DNA of 64,000 bases, from the NCBI RefSeq assembly GCF_022827545.1, contig NZ_CP094669.1:8501-72500 (forward strand), given 5' to 3'. The notes under the pieces were generated by a model, which was not told the origin of the DNA, made no database searches, and worked only from the letters and a program-made list of their open reading frames with translations. This DNA is from Hymenobacter tibetensis (GTDB lineage: Bacteria > Bacteroidota > Bacteroidia > Cytophagales > Hymenobacteraceae). Shown here in pieces: positions 52,978-60,304 of this stretch (the first letter of the stretch is position 1; the number at the start of each line of letters is the position of its first letter). The translations under genes and the position numbers were made by a program.

Positions 52978-53397
52978 CTACGGGTGGGCCGCTACCCATA
53001 CGTCGCCGTCTTCGTAAAACTCTTTCTTCCAGATGGTTACTACCTGCTTTAGGGTGTCGATGATGTATTGGCAAGCGGCAAAGCTCTCGGCACGGTGGGG
53101 CGTCGAAACGGCTACTATCACGGCCACGTCGCCAATTTGCAGGGTGCCTTTCCGGTGAATGACCACCGCTTTTTCAAGCATGGGCCATTGCTCCTGTGCC
53201 TGCACCACCACCTTGCGGAGCTGGTGCAGCGCCATGCTGTCGTAAGCTTCGTATTCCAGGCGGACGACTGGCCGGCCGGTGCTTTTGTTGCGGACGGTAC
53301 CAATAAAAGCGTTAACCGCTCCGGCGCCATCCGCTTGCACCAACTGCAAGGCCGCGGCTACGTCAATGGGCTGATCAATGAGGTCGATGGTAATCAA
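52978..53397 (-). CDS. moaE: Molybdopterin synthase catalytic subunit MoaE
   Basis: 139 residues if it begins at the TTG at 53397 (MITIDLIDQPID); there is no suitable ATG, and a GTG at 53448 adds 17 unlikely residues. It has GAVNAFIGTVRNKSTG, LEYEAYDSMALHQL, HRKGTLQIGDVAVIVAV, HRAESFAACQYIIDTLK and WKKEFYEDGDVWV. The Lys in IWKKE is the conserved sulfur-transfer site. With MoaD it adds the dithiolene sulfurs. It lies 115 nt downstream of moaD on the same strand. Confidence 0.93.
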   Translation of the reverse strand: MITIDLIDQPIDVAAALQLVQADGAGAVNAFIGTVRNKSTGRPVVRLEYEAYDSMALHQLRKVVVQAQEQWPMLEKAVVIHRKGTLQIGDVAVIVAVSTPHRAESFAACQYIIDTLKQVVTIWKKEFYEDGDVWVAAHP

Positions 53398-53512
53398 TGG
53401 GGGCACGAAAAAGAGAAGGACAACGAAAGGAGTACAGCAGGGCAGCACAAGCCAAGAAACATGACAAGCTAGGGTTGCCTGCCGCTTGTTCTTGGCGTAT
53501 CAGCAGGGGCGG

Positions 53513-53755
53513 TTAGCCACCGGCCACTGGCGGAATCAGCGCAATTTCGTCTCGCTCCTGTAGAAGCTGCGTGTCTTCGGCGTACTCGTTGTTGACGGCA
53601 ACGGCCAGGCTGCTGAGCTGGCTTAGGGCTGGGTACTGCGTGCGCAACTGCTCCAGCAACTGTTCTACGGGTTGGCCTTCCGGCGCATTCACTTCCAACA
53701 CCGACTGGCCTACTATTTCTTTGGCAATGCCAAAAAGAGCTATTTTCAAGTTCAT
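53513..53755 (-). CDS. moaD: Molybdopterin synthase sulfur carrier MoaD
   Basis: 80 residues, a ubiquitin-like fold, with LALFGIAKEIVG near the start, the middle QLSSLAVAVNNEYAED, and ending RDEIALIPPVAGG. The C-terminal Gly-Gly is the site that MoeB adenylylates and that becomes a thiocarboxylate. ATG start is clear. It is co-directional with moaE, and the divergent gap to moaA carries GATTACGCA repeats. Confidence 0.93.
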   Translation of the reverse strand: MNLKIALFGIAKEIVGQSVLEVNAPEGQPVEQLLEQLRTQYPALSQLSSLAVAVNNEYAEDTQLLQERDEIALIPPVAGG

Positions 53756-53785
53756 ATCACCTCAGTTTATGCGACTTCCGGCGTA

Positions 53786-53955
53786 GATTACGCAAATGCC
53801 AAACCGGATACCACCTTGGCTGGTTGTCTACCACGCAAAACTACTGCCGGAACACTTCAAGGCCCGATTACGCATACGGGAGAAGAATGACTGTTTTCCT
53901 GAAAAAAACGTTAAGTCTGCGTCAGCCTTGCTGCAATTCTAAAATCTGCGTAATC
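53786..53955. repeat. GATTACGCA repeats in the moaD-moaA gap
   Basis: The 9-mer GATTACGCA occurs at 53786-53794 and 53866-53874; at 53947-53955 TGCGTAATC is its reverse complement, so three copies (two plus, one minus) lie in the 210-nt gap. It resembles remnants of a short intergenic repeat, or operator-like sites. Confidence 0.4.
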
Positions 53956-53965
53956 CTTGCCTCTT

Positions 53966-54979
53966 ATGTCCGCTGTTCCGTCTGTTTTGTATGATACCCA
54001 TGGCCGGCCGCTCGAGTACGTGCGGCTAGCCGTAACGGACCGCTGCAACCTGCGCTGCTTCTACTGCATGCCCGAAGAAGGCATCAAGTACATGCCCAAG
54101 CAGCAGTTGCTTACCTACGAGGAAATGGAGCGCCTAGTGGGCCTGATGGCCGGGCTAGGGGTTCGCAAAGTGCGCCTGACCGGCGGTGAGCCTTTCGTGC
54201 GGCGCGACTTAGTGCCGTTTATGACTCGGCTGGCAGCGCTACCTGGTATCGACGATATCAGTCTGACCACTAACGGGGTACTGACGGCTCCTTACGTGCC
54301 CGAACTGGCGCGCATTGGTGTGAAAGCCGTCAATCTGAGCCTCGATACGCTGGACCGCGCCCGGTTTGCCCGCATCACGCGCCGCGACGAGCTACCCCGC
54401 GTCATGGACACGTTTTATGCATTGCTCACTGCTGGCATCCAAGTGAAAATCAATGCGGTGGTGATGGATGGCCAGAACATCGAAGACATTGTGCCGCTCA
54501 CTGAACTGACGCGGGAGCTGCCGGTGGAAGTGCGCTTCATCGAGGAAATGCCTTTCAATGGTGGCAGCCACGCCGCTACGCCCGCCACGCTGCCCTGGAA
54601 CCACCGCCGCATCCGGGAGCACCTAGAAGAGCATTTCGGAGCGCTTACTCCCCTAGCGGTACCGGCGGGAGCCACCGCTTCCGAATACACCATTGCGGGC
54701 CATATGGGACACGTAGGCATTATTGCGGCCTATTCGCGTACGTTTTGCGGCACCTGCAACCGCATTCGGCTCACGGCGGAAGGCGGCCTCAAAACCTGCC
54801 TCTACGACCAAGGGGTGCTCGATGTAAAAGCGTTGCTGCGGGGCGGGTCTTCAGATGCTACCATTATAGAGGCTCTCACAACAGCTTTCCGGTACCGAGC
54901 GGCCAACGGCTTTGATGCCGAGCGCCAACGCCCGTTGCATCAGCTCAGCTTCGAGTCGATGTCGACTATTGGCGGCTAA
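53966..54979 (+). CDS. moaA: GTP 3',8-cyclase MoaA (radical SAM)
   Basis: 337 residues from the ATG at 53966. The N-terminal CNLRCFYCMP holds the CxxxCxxC radical-SAM cluster ligands, followed by LRLTGGEPFVRRDLV, SLTTNGV and NLSLDTL. The second cluster ligands are in FCGTCNRIRL and GGLKTCLYD near the C-terminus, and it ends with Gly-Gly, as needed for activity. It makes 3',8-cyclo-GTP with MoaC. Gene and hydrolase gene follow one another (50-nt gap). Confidence 0.96.
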   Translation: MSAVPSVLYDTHGRPLEYVRLAVTDRCNLRCFYCMPEEGIKYMPKQQLLTYEEMERLVGLMAGLGVRKVRLTGGEPFVRRDLVPFMTRLAALPGIDDISLTTNGVLTAPYVPELARIGVKAVNLSLDTLDRARFARITRRDELPRVMDTFYALLTAGIQVKINAVVMDGQNIEDIVPLTELTRELPVEVRFIEEMPFNGGSHAATPATLPWNHRRIREHLEEHFGALTPLAVPAGATASEYTIAGHMGHVGIIAAYSRTFCGTCNRIRLTAEGGLKTCLYDQGVLDVKALLRGGSSDATIIEALTTAFRYRAANGFDAERQRPLHQLSFESMSTIGG

Positions 54980-55029
54980 TACGCGGTTTTTGCACGTACT
55001 GCAGGGTAGCTGCTATTTCGTTCTGCGTT

Positions 55030-55827
55030 ATGAAGCTTCTGGTTATGTTGCTTGCCGTAGGTGGCGCGCTTTACTTCGGGGTGTGCGTACTGGTGTATTT
55101 CCAGCAAGAGCGCCTATTGTTCTTTCCGCAGAAGCTAGCCGCCAATTACCGCTTCTCGTTCGGGACACCGTTTCAGGAGCGCTGGTTCAAGACAGCAGAC
55201 GGCACCCGCTTGCATGCCCTTCTGTTCACGGTGCCTGCGTCCAAAGGCCTAGTGTTCTACCTACATGGCAACGCGGGCGCCCTCGATAGTTGGGGGGAAG
55301 AAGCTTCCACGTACACGCGCCTAGGCTACGAGGTGCTGCTCCTCGACTACCGGGGCTACGGCAAAAGCGGCGGCCAGATTGAAAGCCAAGCGCAATTCCT
55401 GCAGGATGTAGAAACAGTGTATCAGCACCTGCTCACGGAGTACCCCGAAAACCGAGTAGTTCTGGTGGGGTACTCGCTGGGTACCGGCGCCGCGGCCTGG
55501 CTGGCAGCTCGGCACCAGCCCCGCTTGCTGCTTCTGCAGGCGCCCTACCCGAGTTTACGTGCTTTGGCGCGGCAGTATTATCCGTGGGTGCCTGCTTTCC
55601 TAGTGCGTTACCCCATGGCTACCTACAAGCTACTGCCTCAGGTGACGTCTCCTATCGTAATCTTTCACGGCGACCAAGACGAGGTAATTGCTTATCAGTT
55701 GGCGGCCTCGTTGAAAGCCGCACTCAAGCCGCAAGACCACTTCATTACGCTGCCTGGGGTCGGACACAACACTATAACCAACAGCCTAGCTTATCAGGAG
55801 GCTATTGGGCATTTCTTGGGCCAGTAG
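55030..55827 (+). CDS. Alpha/beta hydrolase (membrane-anchored serine hydrolase)
   Basis: 265 residues. An N-terminal hydrophobic segment (MKLLVMLLAVGGALYFGVCVLVYF) anchors it in the inner membrane or exports it. The alpha/beta hydrolase fold has HGNAGALDSWG (oxyanion), GYGKSGGQIES, nucleophile elbow VGYSLGTGAAAW (Ser), the acid Asp in FHGDQDEV and the His in PGVGHNTI. It resembles BEM46/S33-type hydrolases of unknown substrate. It is probably co-transcribed with moaA but has no evident link to Moco synthesis. Confidence 0.88.
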   Translation: MKLLVMLLAVGGALYFGVCVLVYFQQERLLFFPQKLAANYRFSFGTPFQERWFKTADGTRLHALLFTVPASKGLVFYLHGNAGALDSWGEEASTYTRLGYEVLLLDYRGYGKSGGQIESQAQFLQDVETVYQHLLTEYPENRVVLVGYSLGTGAAAWLAARHQPRLLLLQAPYPSLRALARQYYPWVPAFLVRYPMATYKLLPQVTSPIVIFHGDQDEVIAYQLAASLKAALKPQDHFITLPGVGHNTITNSLAYQEAIGHFLGQ

Positions 55828-55931
55828 CATTGGGTTGCCCGTTGCTCAACTGATGTACTCTTGATGCTGCCCAGATCAGTTATAAACTGAACTATAGAGT
55901 GATGCTGGCTACAACTGGTATTATGACGAGC

Positions 55932-56129
55932 TTACTTCACGGGTGAGCTATGCTCGAGCTGTTCCAGCACCTGGTCAATGGTTAGGCTTCCTTCCACGAA
56001 CCGAGCGAGCAAGGCGCGTTCATAAGGGCCAGGGTCCAACGTAGTGTTCTGAGCGAATCGAAGCGCCCACGCAACAGCTCGTTGGCGCTTTTCTACGTTT
56101 TGCAACAGGGGTAGAGGGGCAGTTTTCAT
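55932..56129 (-). CDS. VbhA-like small antitoxin-domain protein (65 aa), orphan
   Basis: 65 residues. The pattern KRQRAVAWALRFAQNT then ALLARFVEGSLTIDQVLEQLEH resembles the VbhA-type antitoxin fold that inhibits Fic-family toxins: a short N-terminal helix, a link and a helix bearing the (S/T)xxDQ.. motif. Here no Fic (HxFx(D/E)GNGRxxR) gene is next to it; downstream is the alpha/beta hydrolase and upstream is non-coding. It may be an orphan or immunity-type remnant. The local region is more AT-rich than average. Recognition is tentative. Confidence 0.55.
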   Translation of the reverse strand: MKTAPLPLLQNVEKRQRAVAWALRFAQNTTLDPGPYERALLARFVEGSLTIDQVLEQLEHSSPVK

Positions 56130-56381
56130 ACCACAATATCACAAAACTGTCTGCTGGCTTACTATCGGTAAACACTGATTTTCTAGTAAGCGCATACGTA
56201 AAACACAAGCGGCTTTTTGCTGTAAATACGTAGCTTCTAGAAGCGTGAAATATAAATATTGTGGGGGGGGTGACGCAACGTTCGAGCTCATCCACTAACT
56301 ACAAGCTGAGAATTTTACAAAAACGCATGCATAGTGCCTCAAAGATCTAGCCTTATGCATAAGCTTCCCCTATGGAAAAAC

Positions 56382-57548
56382 CTACTTCCCAATTCCGACC
56401 CAGCCTTTTTGCATAGCGTAATGCAAGCCCGTGCCCACTACCAAGCCTACCAGATAGCCGTAAGGCAAGCCTGCACAAAGCAAACCCGTCAGTAAGGCCA
56501 GCAGCAAGCCCGCTTTGTCTGCTACCAAGTCGCGCACCAGGGCCGCGAGGGTCAGAGACTCAAACAGTAGTAAAACACCTAGAATCGGGAGCGGGAATAT
56601 CTGCACCACTTGCTGGAACCCTTGGCTGAAAAACAACCCTAGAACCAGAAATAACGCGCCGTAGAGCACCACAGAGCCGCCCGTGCGTGCTCCAAACGCG
56701 TAGTGCCCCACCATGCCCCCCGATCCATGGCATACCGGAAAGCCACCCAGGAACGGATTCACTAGGTTCATGAGGGCGTACGTGAAGCTGATTTGCTTGA
56801 CGGTAAGGTTGCGCTCCGGAAAGTAGTCGTGGGCTATTTGGCGAGTAGCCAGTATGGAGTTGCCCAGCGACAACGGAATCTGAGGCAGCGCCAGCAGCAA
56901 GGCTCCTTGCGCAACATCGGCCCAGGCGGGCGTATGCCAGGAAGGAAGATGAAGCCCTATGGCACGTTGGGCAGTGCCCAAGTCGAGCTTGAAAAACAGG
57001 GCGTACACTACACCCAGCGCAATAACAACCAGCGCCGCCGGCCAGCGGCGGTTGCCGAGTAGCACCACCGTAACCACAAACCCAACGGCAGCCAGCGCGT
57101 AGCCGGGCAGGCCATCGGCGGGCACGTACTGTTTGAGGGCTAAGGTAGCCAGCTGCAACGCCAGCCCAAACTGAATGCCGCGCACCACGGGCTTGGGTAC
57201 TAGGCGCGCCAAAGAGTCAATCAGGCCCGTAACCGAGAGAAAGAACATGCTGATGCCGATAGCCAGTCCGCCACCGTAAATCACCCGGCCCGGTAGCTTC
57301 TGCGCAATAACCAGGGCTGCAAATGCTTTGAGGGGTTGCACCGGCATCGGCATGCCGTACCACAGCCCCGAGAACACCTGCATCAAGCCAAACATCACCA
57401 ATACGCTGGCACTATCGGCCCCAGAAGCCGCCAGCACCCCAATCAGCAAAGGCAGGTCGGTGCCCAAGTCTCCTAAAGCGCCTGCCAGCTCGTTTCGGTC
57501 GAAACGCAGACGCGGACGGCGGGGCAGGGGAGGAGCGGTGAGAGGCAT
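56382..57548 (-). CDS. MOT1-type molybdate transporter
   Basis: 388 residues, eleven to twelve membrane segments. It carries both MOT1 (MFS_MOT1) signatures: NELAGALGDLGTDLPLLIG near the start, and FPVCHGSGGMVGHYAFGARTGGS in the middle, similar to the plant and algal molybdate transporters. MOT1 proteins import molybdate with high affinity; sulfate transport is an alternative. The surrounding Moco and molybdoenzyme genes favour molybdate. No ModABC genes are present in the window. Confidence 0.9.
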   Translation of the reverse strand: MPLTAPPLPRRPRLRFDRNELAGALGDLGTDLPLLIGVLAASGADSASVLVMFGLMQVFSGLWYGMPMPVQPLKAFAALVIAQKLPGRVIYGGGLAIGISMFFLSVTGLIDSLARLVPKPVVRGIQFGLALQLATLALKQYVPADGLPGYALAAVGFVVTVVLLGNRRWPAALVVIALGVVYALFFKLDLGTAQRAIGLHLPSWHTPAWADVAQGALLLALPQIPLSLGNSILATRQIAHDYFPERNLTVKQISFTYALMNLVNPFLGGFPVCHGSGGMVGHYAFGARTGGSVVLYGALFLVLGLFFSQGFQQVVQIFPLPILGVLLLFESLTLAALVRDLVADKAGLLLALLTGLLCAGLPYGYLVGLVVGTGLHYAMQKGWVGIGK

Positions 57549-57701
57549 ACGATACTACAAGAGTGAAAAACAACAGCGCAAGCGCGCGAAAAGCCTACGA
57601 GCTGAAGCGCTATGGTAGCTGAACCCGACGAATATTTCATTGGGCAGACAAACACTACAGACGAGTCACAGAACTGGCGTACCCCAAGTCCAAGCGGCTG
57701 G

Positions 57702-58811
57702 CTATTCGCTTACCCGCTCGTTCACTTCAAGTTCCGCCCAAGCCTGTATGCCGCCGTCCAGGTTGAGCAGGTTGGCAAAGCCGAAGTTGGTTTGCAAACG
57801 TTCGATGGCCTGGGCACTCCGACGCCCCGATTGGCAGTACACCACTACCGGATGATGCCGCGGAATAGAGCTTACACCTTTTTCCAAGCTGCCGAGTGGT
57901 AGCAATGTAGCGCCCGGCAAGTGCCTGACCACGTACTCTTCTGGCTCGCGCACATCCAGCAGGAAAGGCGCGTGTTCGGATTCCAGTTGTTGCTGAAGCT
58001 CCGTGGCCGAAATGGCATTCACGCCCGCGCCGCACAGGTCGGCGTAGTCGGCGGGGTCAGCGGTTTGCAGGTTGACAGCCGCCGACTCCGGCCGCCGAGA
58101 AAACTTCATGATGCGCGTCTGGAACGTGAGAACATCCAGCACCCATAAGCGGCCGTTCAGCACTTCCCCAATACCCAACACCACTTTCAGGGCCTCAGCC
58201 GCTTGGGCAGTACCAATCAGACCGGGCAGCACGCCCAACACACCCGTGGCGTCGCAGTTCGGCGCTTCTTTGCCAGAAGGCTGCTTTGGAAACAAGCAGC
58301 GGTAAGTGGGGCCGCCTTGGTAATTGAACACCGAAACCTGCCCCTCATACTTATAAATAGCGCCTGACACCAGCGGCTTGTTTAAACTGACGCAAGCATC
58401 GTTGAGCAAGTAGCGCGTCGGGAAGTTGTCGGACCCGTCCACCACGATATCGTATTTAGTTACAATTTCGCGGACGTTGCCCAGCGTGACGCGGCACATC
58501 TGCACCTCGGTATGCACCAAGGGGTTGAGTTGCCGGACCACCCGGCCTGCCACTTCAGCTTTGAACTGCCCAATATCACGGGGCCCGTACAGAATCTGAC
58601 GTTGCAAGTTGCTCAGCTCCACTTTGTCGGCGTCTACGATGCCAAGGGTGCCTACCCCGGCGGCGGCCAGATATTGCAACACGGGGCAGCCTAAGCCACC
58701 GGCTCCAACTACTAGTACACGGGCGTTTTTCAGTAATAGCTGACCGGCTTCACCTATTTCGGGGAGTTGCAGATGGCGTCGGTAGCGGTTTCGTTCCTCG
58801 GAGGTAAGCAC
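57702..58811 (-). CDS. moeB: MoeB/ThiF adenylyltransferase with C-terminal rhodanese domain
   Basis: 369 residues from a GTG at 58811, chosen because TTCTTTTG, a near-consensus -7 element, lies at 58833-58840 on this strand; the ATG at 58874 would include it. The first 245 residues are E1-like: NARVLVVGAGGLGCPVL with the nucleotide loop, DADKVELSNLQRQ, DGSDNFPTRYL and ATGVLGVLPG. The C-terminal domain (about residues 270-365) is a rhodanese with catalytic Cys in VVYCQSGRRS. It activates MoaD's C-terminal Gly-Gly and can pass sulfur from the rhodanese domain. Confidence 0.92.
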   Translation of the reverse strand: MLTSEERNRYRRHLQLPEIGEAGQLLLKNARVLVVGAGGLGCPVLQYLAAAGVGTLGIVDADKVELSNLQRQILYGPRDIGQFKAEVAGRVVRQLNPLVHTEVQMCRVTLGNVREIVTKYDIVVDGSDNFPTRYLLNDACVSLNKPLVSGAIYKYEGQVSVFNYQGGPTYRCLFPKQPSGKEAPNCDATGVLGVLPGLIGTAQAAEALKVVLGIGEVLNGRLWVLDVLTFQTRIMKFSRRPESAAVNLQTADPADYADLCGAGVNAISATELQQQLESEHAPFLLDVREPEEYVVRHLPGATLLPLGSLEKGVSSIPRHHPVVVYCQSGRRSAQAIERLQTNFGFANLLNLDGGIQAWAELEVNERVSE

Positions 58812-58970
58812 GGGGCAGCTGTGTAAGAAGTACAAAAGAAGAAATGGAAGGCTACTCGGGTTGGGTAGCCGCATCGATGATTGAAACCTCTATCTGGCCC
58901 GCAAGGTTAAACAACAACCAAAAGGGCTGCTCCGGTCTGTGAAGTTTAATTTACAATTCGTCTTTTTCAC

Positions 58971-59870
58971 TTGAAAGTCTTTCTTCCACCCACCAGCTAC
59001 GAGTACGTGACCGTGCACAAAGTGCAGGACGACCACGCAGCCACTGCTTCCGATGTATTGGCGGTGGAAGAGCCGCTGGAAATCCGGGTTGGGTATGGCC
59101 CTGCCGGTCAGCGCGAACACCGCACGCTCTCTATCACCATGCGCACGCCCGGCCACGATTTCGAGCTGGCGGCCGGCTTTCTGCTCACCGAAGGTATCAT
59201 TCGGAATCGGCAGGAACTGCACGGCGTCATTTATTGCCCCGATGTAGAAAAAGAAGAAGAGCGCGAAAATGTGGTGCGGGCCGAGCTAGCCCCCACGGCC
59301 ATCCCCGATCTGCCGCGCCTAGAGCGGCACTTCTATACCAGCAGCAGCTGCGGCGTCTGCGGCAAAACCAGCATCGAAGCCGTTAATGCCGCAACGTGCC
59401 CTGTTCTTCCCACCCATGGCCCCTACGTTTCGCCCGACCTGATCCACACGTTACCCGCCAAGCAGCGGGCTGCTCAGGCATTGTTCGAGCAAACGGGTGG
59501 GTTGCATGCCGCCGCCTTGTTTTCGCCTGAAGGAGAGTTGCTGCTATTGCGCGAAGACGTAGGCCGACACAACGCACTAGACAAGGTAATTGGGGCGGCC
59601 CTACTACAGGAGTGGCTGCCACTGCACAACCACATCTTGTTGGTGAGCGGCCGTGCCAGCTTCGAGCTCGTACAGAAAGCGGCCGTGGCCGGTATCCCAA
59701 TTCTAACGGCCGTAGGTGCTCCCAGCTCTTTAGCTGTTTCCGCCGCCCGCAATTTCGGCATGACCATCTGTGGCTTCGTGCGGCAAAACCGCTACAACGT
59801 GTATTGCCACGAATGGCGCCTGCGTCTCCCACCCGAAGCAGGTCACCTTGCTTCGTCCGGCTCCAACTAA
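58971..59870 (+). CDS. fdhD: Formate dehydrogenase accessory sulfurtransferase FdhD
   Basis: 299 residues from a TTG (58971); no good ATG occurs upstream. It contains the family's LAVEEPLEIRVGYG, MRTPGHDFELAAGFLLTEGI, SSSCGVCGKTSIEAV (the CxxC sulfur-transfer site) and REDVGRHNALDKVIGAALL, RASFELVQKAAVAGIP. FdhD carries sulfur from a cysteine desulfurase to the molybdenum cofactor of formate dehydrogenase, an essential step for the enzyme's activity. It is divergent from moeB and followed by the FDH-linked genes. Confidence 0.93.
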   Translation: MKVFLPPTSYEYVTVHKVQDDHAATASDVLAVEEPLEIRVGYGPAGQREHRTLSITMRTPGHDFELAAGFLLTEGIIRNRQELHGVIYCPDVEKEEERENVVRAELAPTAIPDLPRLERHFYTSSSCGVCGKTSIEAVNAATCPVLPTHGPYVSPDLIHTLPAKQRAAQALFEQTGGLHAAALFSPEGELLLLREDVGRHNALDKVIGAALLQEWLPLHNHILLVSGRASFELVQKAAVAGIPILTAVGAPSSLAVSAARNFGMTICGFVRQNRYNVYCHEWRLRLPPEAGHLASSGSN

Positions 59871-59919
59871 GGTCCCTAAAGCTCAGTTGCCACCCCCGAA
59901 CCATCAGCACACCTAGCTC

Positions 59920-60252
59920 ATGAAACTCCGTCTCGAAGACAACACGCTCCGCCTCCGCCTATCCTCCGAAGAAGTGGAAGCTTTCCAGCAAGAAGGCCGC
60001 CTCGAAACTGTGGTACCCCTGGGCCCATCCGTCTCCGACCGACTCGTGTACGCGCTCCAGCGCGACGAAACGGCCACTGATTCCGCCCTTGGCATCTCTT
60101 ATACGGCTGGCCGGGTAGTAGTGCGCCTGCCCCCCTCCGTTGCCGACACCTGGACCTCTTCCGAGGAGGTCAGCCTACGTGGTACCGTCGCAGTTGCCGA
60201 CAACCAAGTTGTACATATATTAGTAGAAAAGGACCTCGGCTGTAAGCACTAG
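59920..60252 (+). CDS. Small FDH-linked conserved protein (DUF7009-like)
   Basis: 110 residues: KLRLEDNTLRLRLSSEEVEAFQQEG at the start, RLVYALQRDET in the middle, and VADNQVVHILVEKDLGCKH at the end, a strand-rich fold with no signal peptide. It matches my recollection of a small protein (DUF7009) encoded between fdhD and the molybdoenzyme gene in other Bacteroidota; I cannot verify it. It is 49 nt after fdhD and 52 nt before the enzyme gene, so an operon. Probably an FDH assembly factor. Confidence 0.65.
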   Translation: MKLRLEDNTLRLRLSSEEVEAFQQEGRLETVVPLGPSVSDRLVYALQRDETATDSALGISYTAGRVVVRLPPSVADTWTSSEEVSLRGTVAVADNQVVHILVEKDLGCKH

Positions 60253-60304
60253 CTGATTGCCTTTGTGTTGTGCTAGAGATTCCCACCGTAACCCCCACCA
60301 AGCC

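Noticed and set aside
55828..56381. Fic toxin gene beside the VbhA-like gene
   Set aside because: No HxFx(D/E)GNGRxxR motif occurs in any frame in the neighbourhood.
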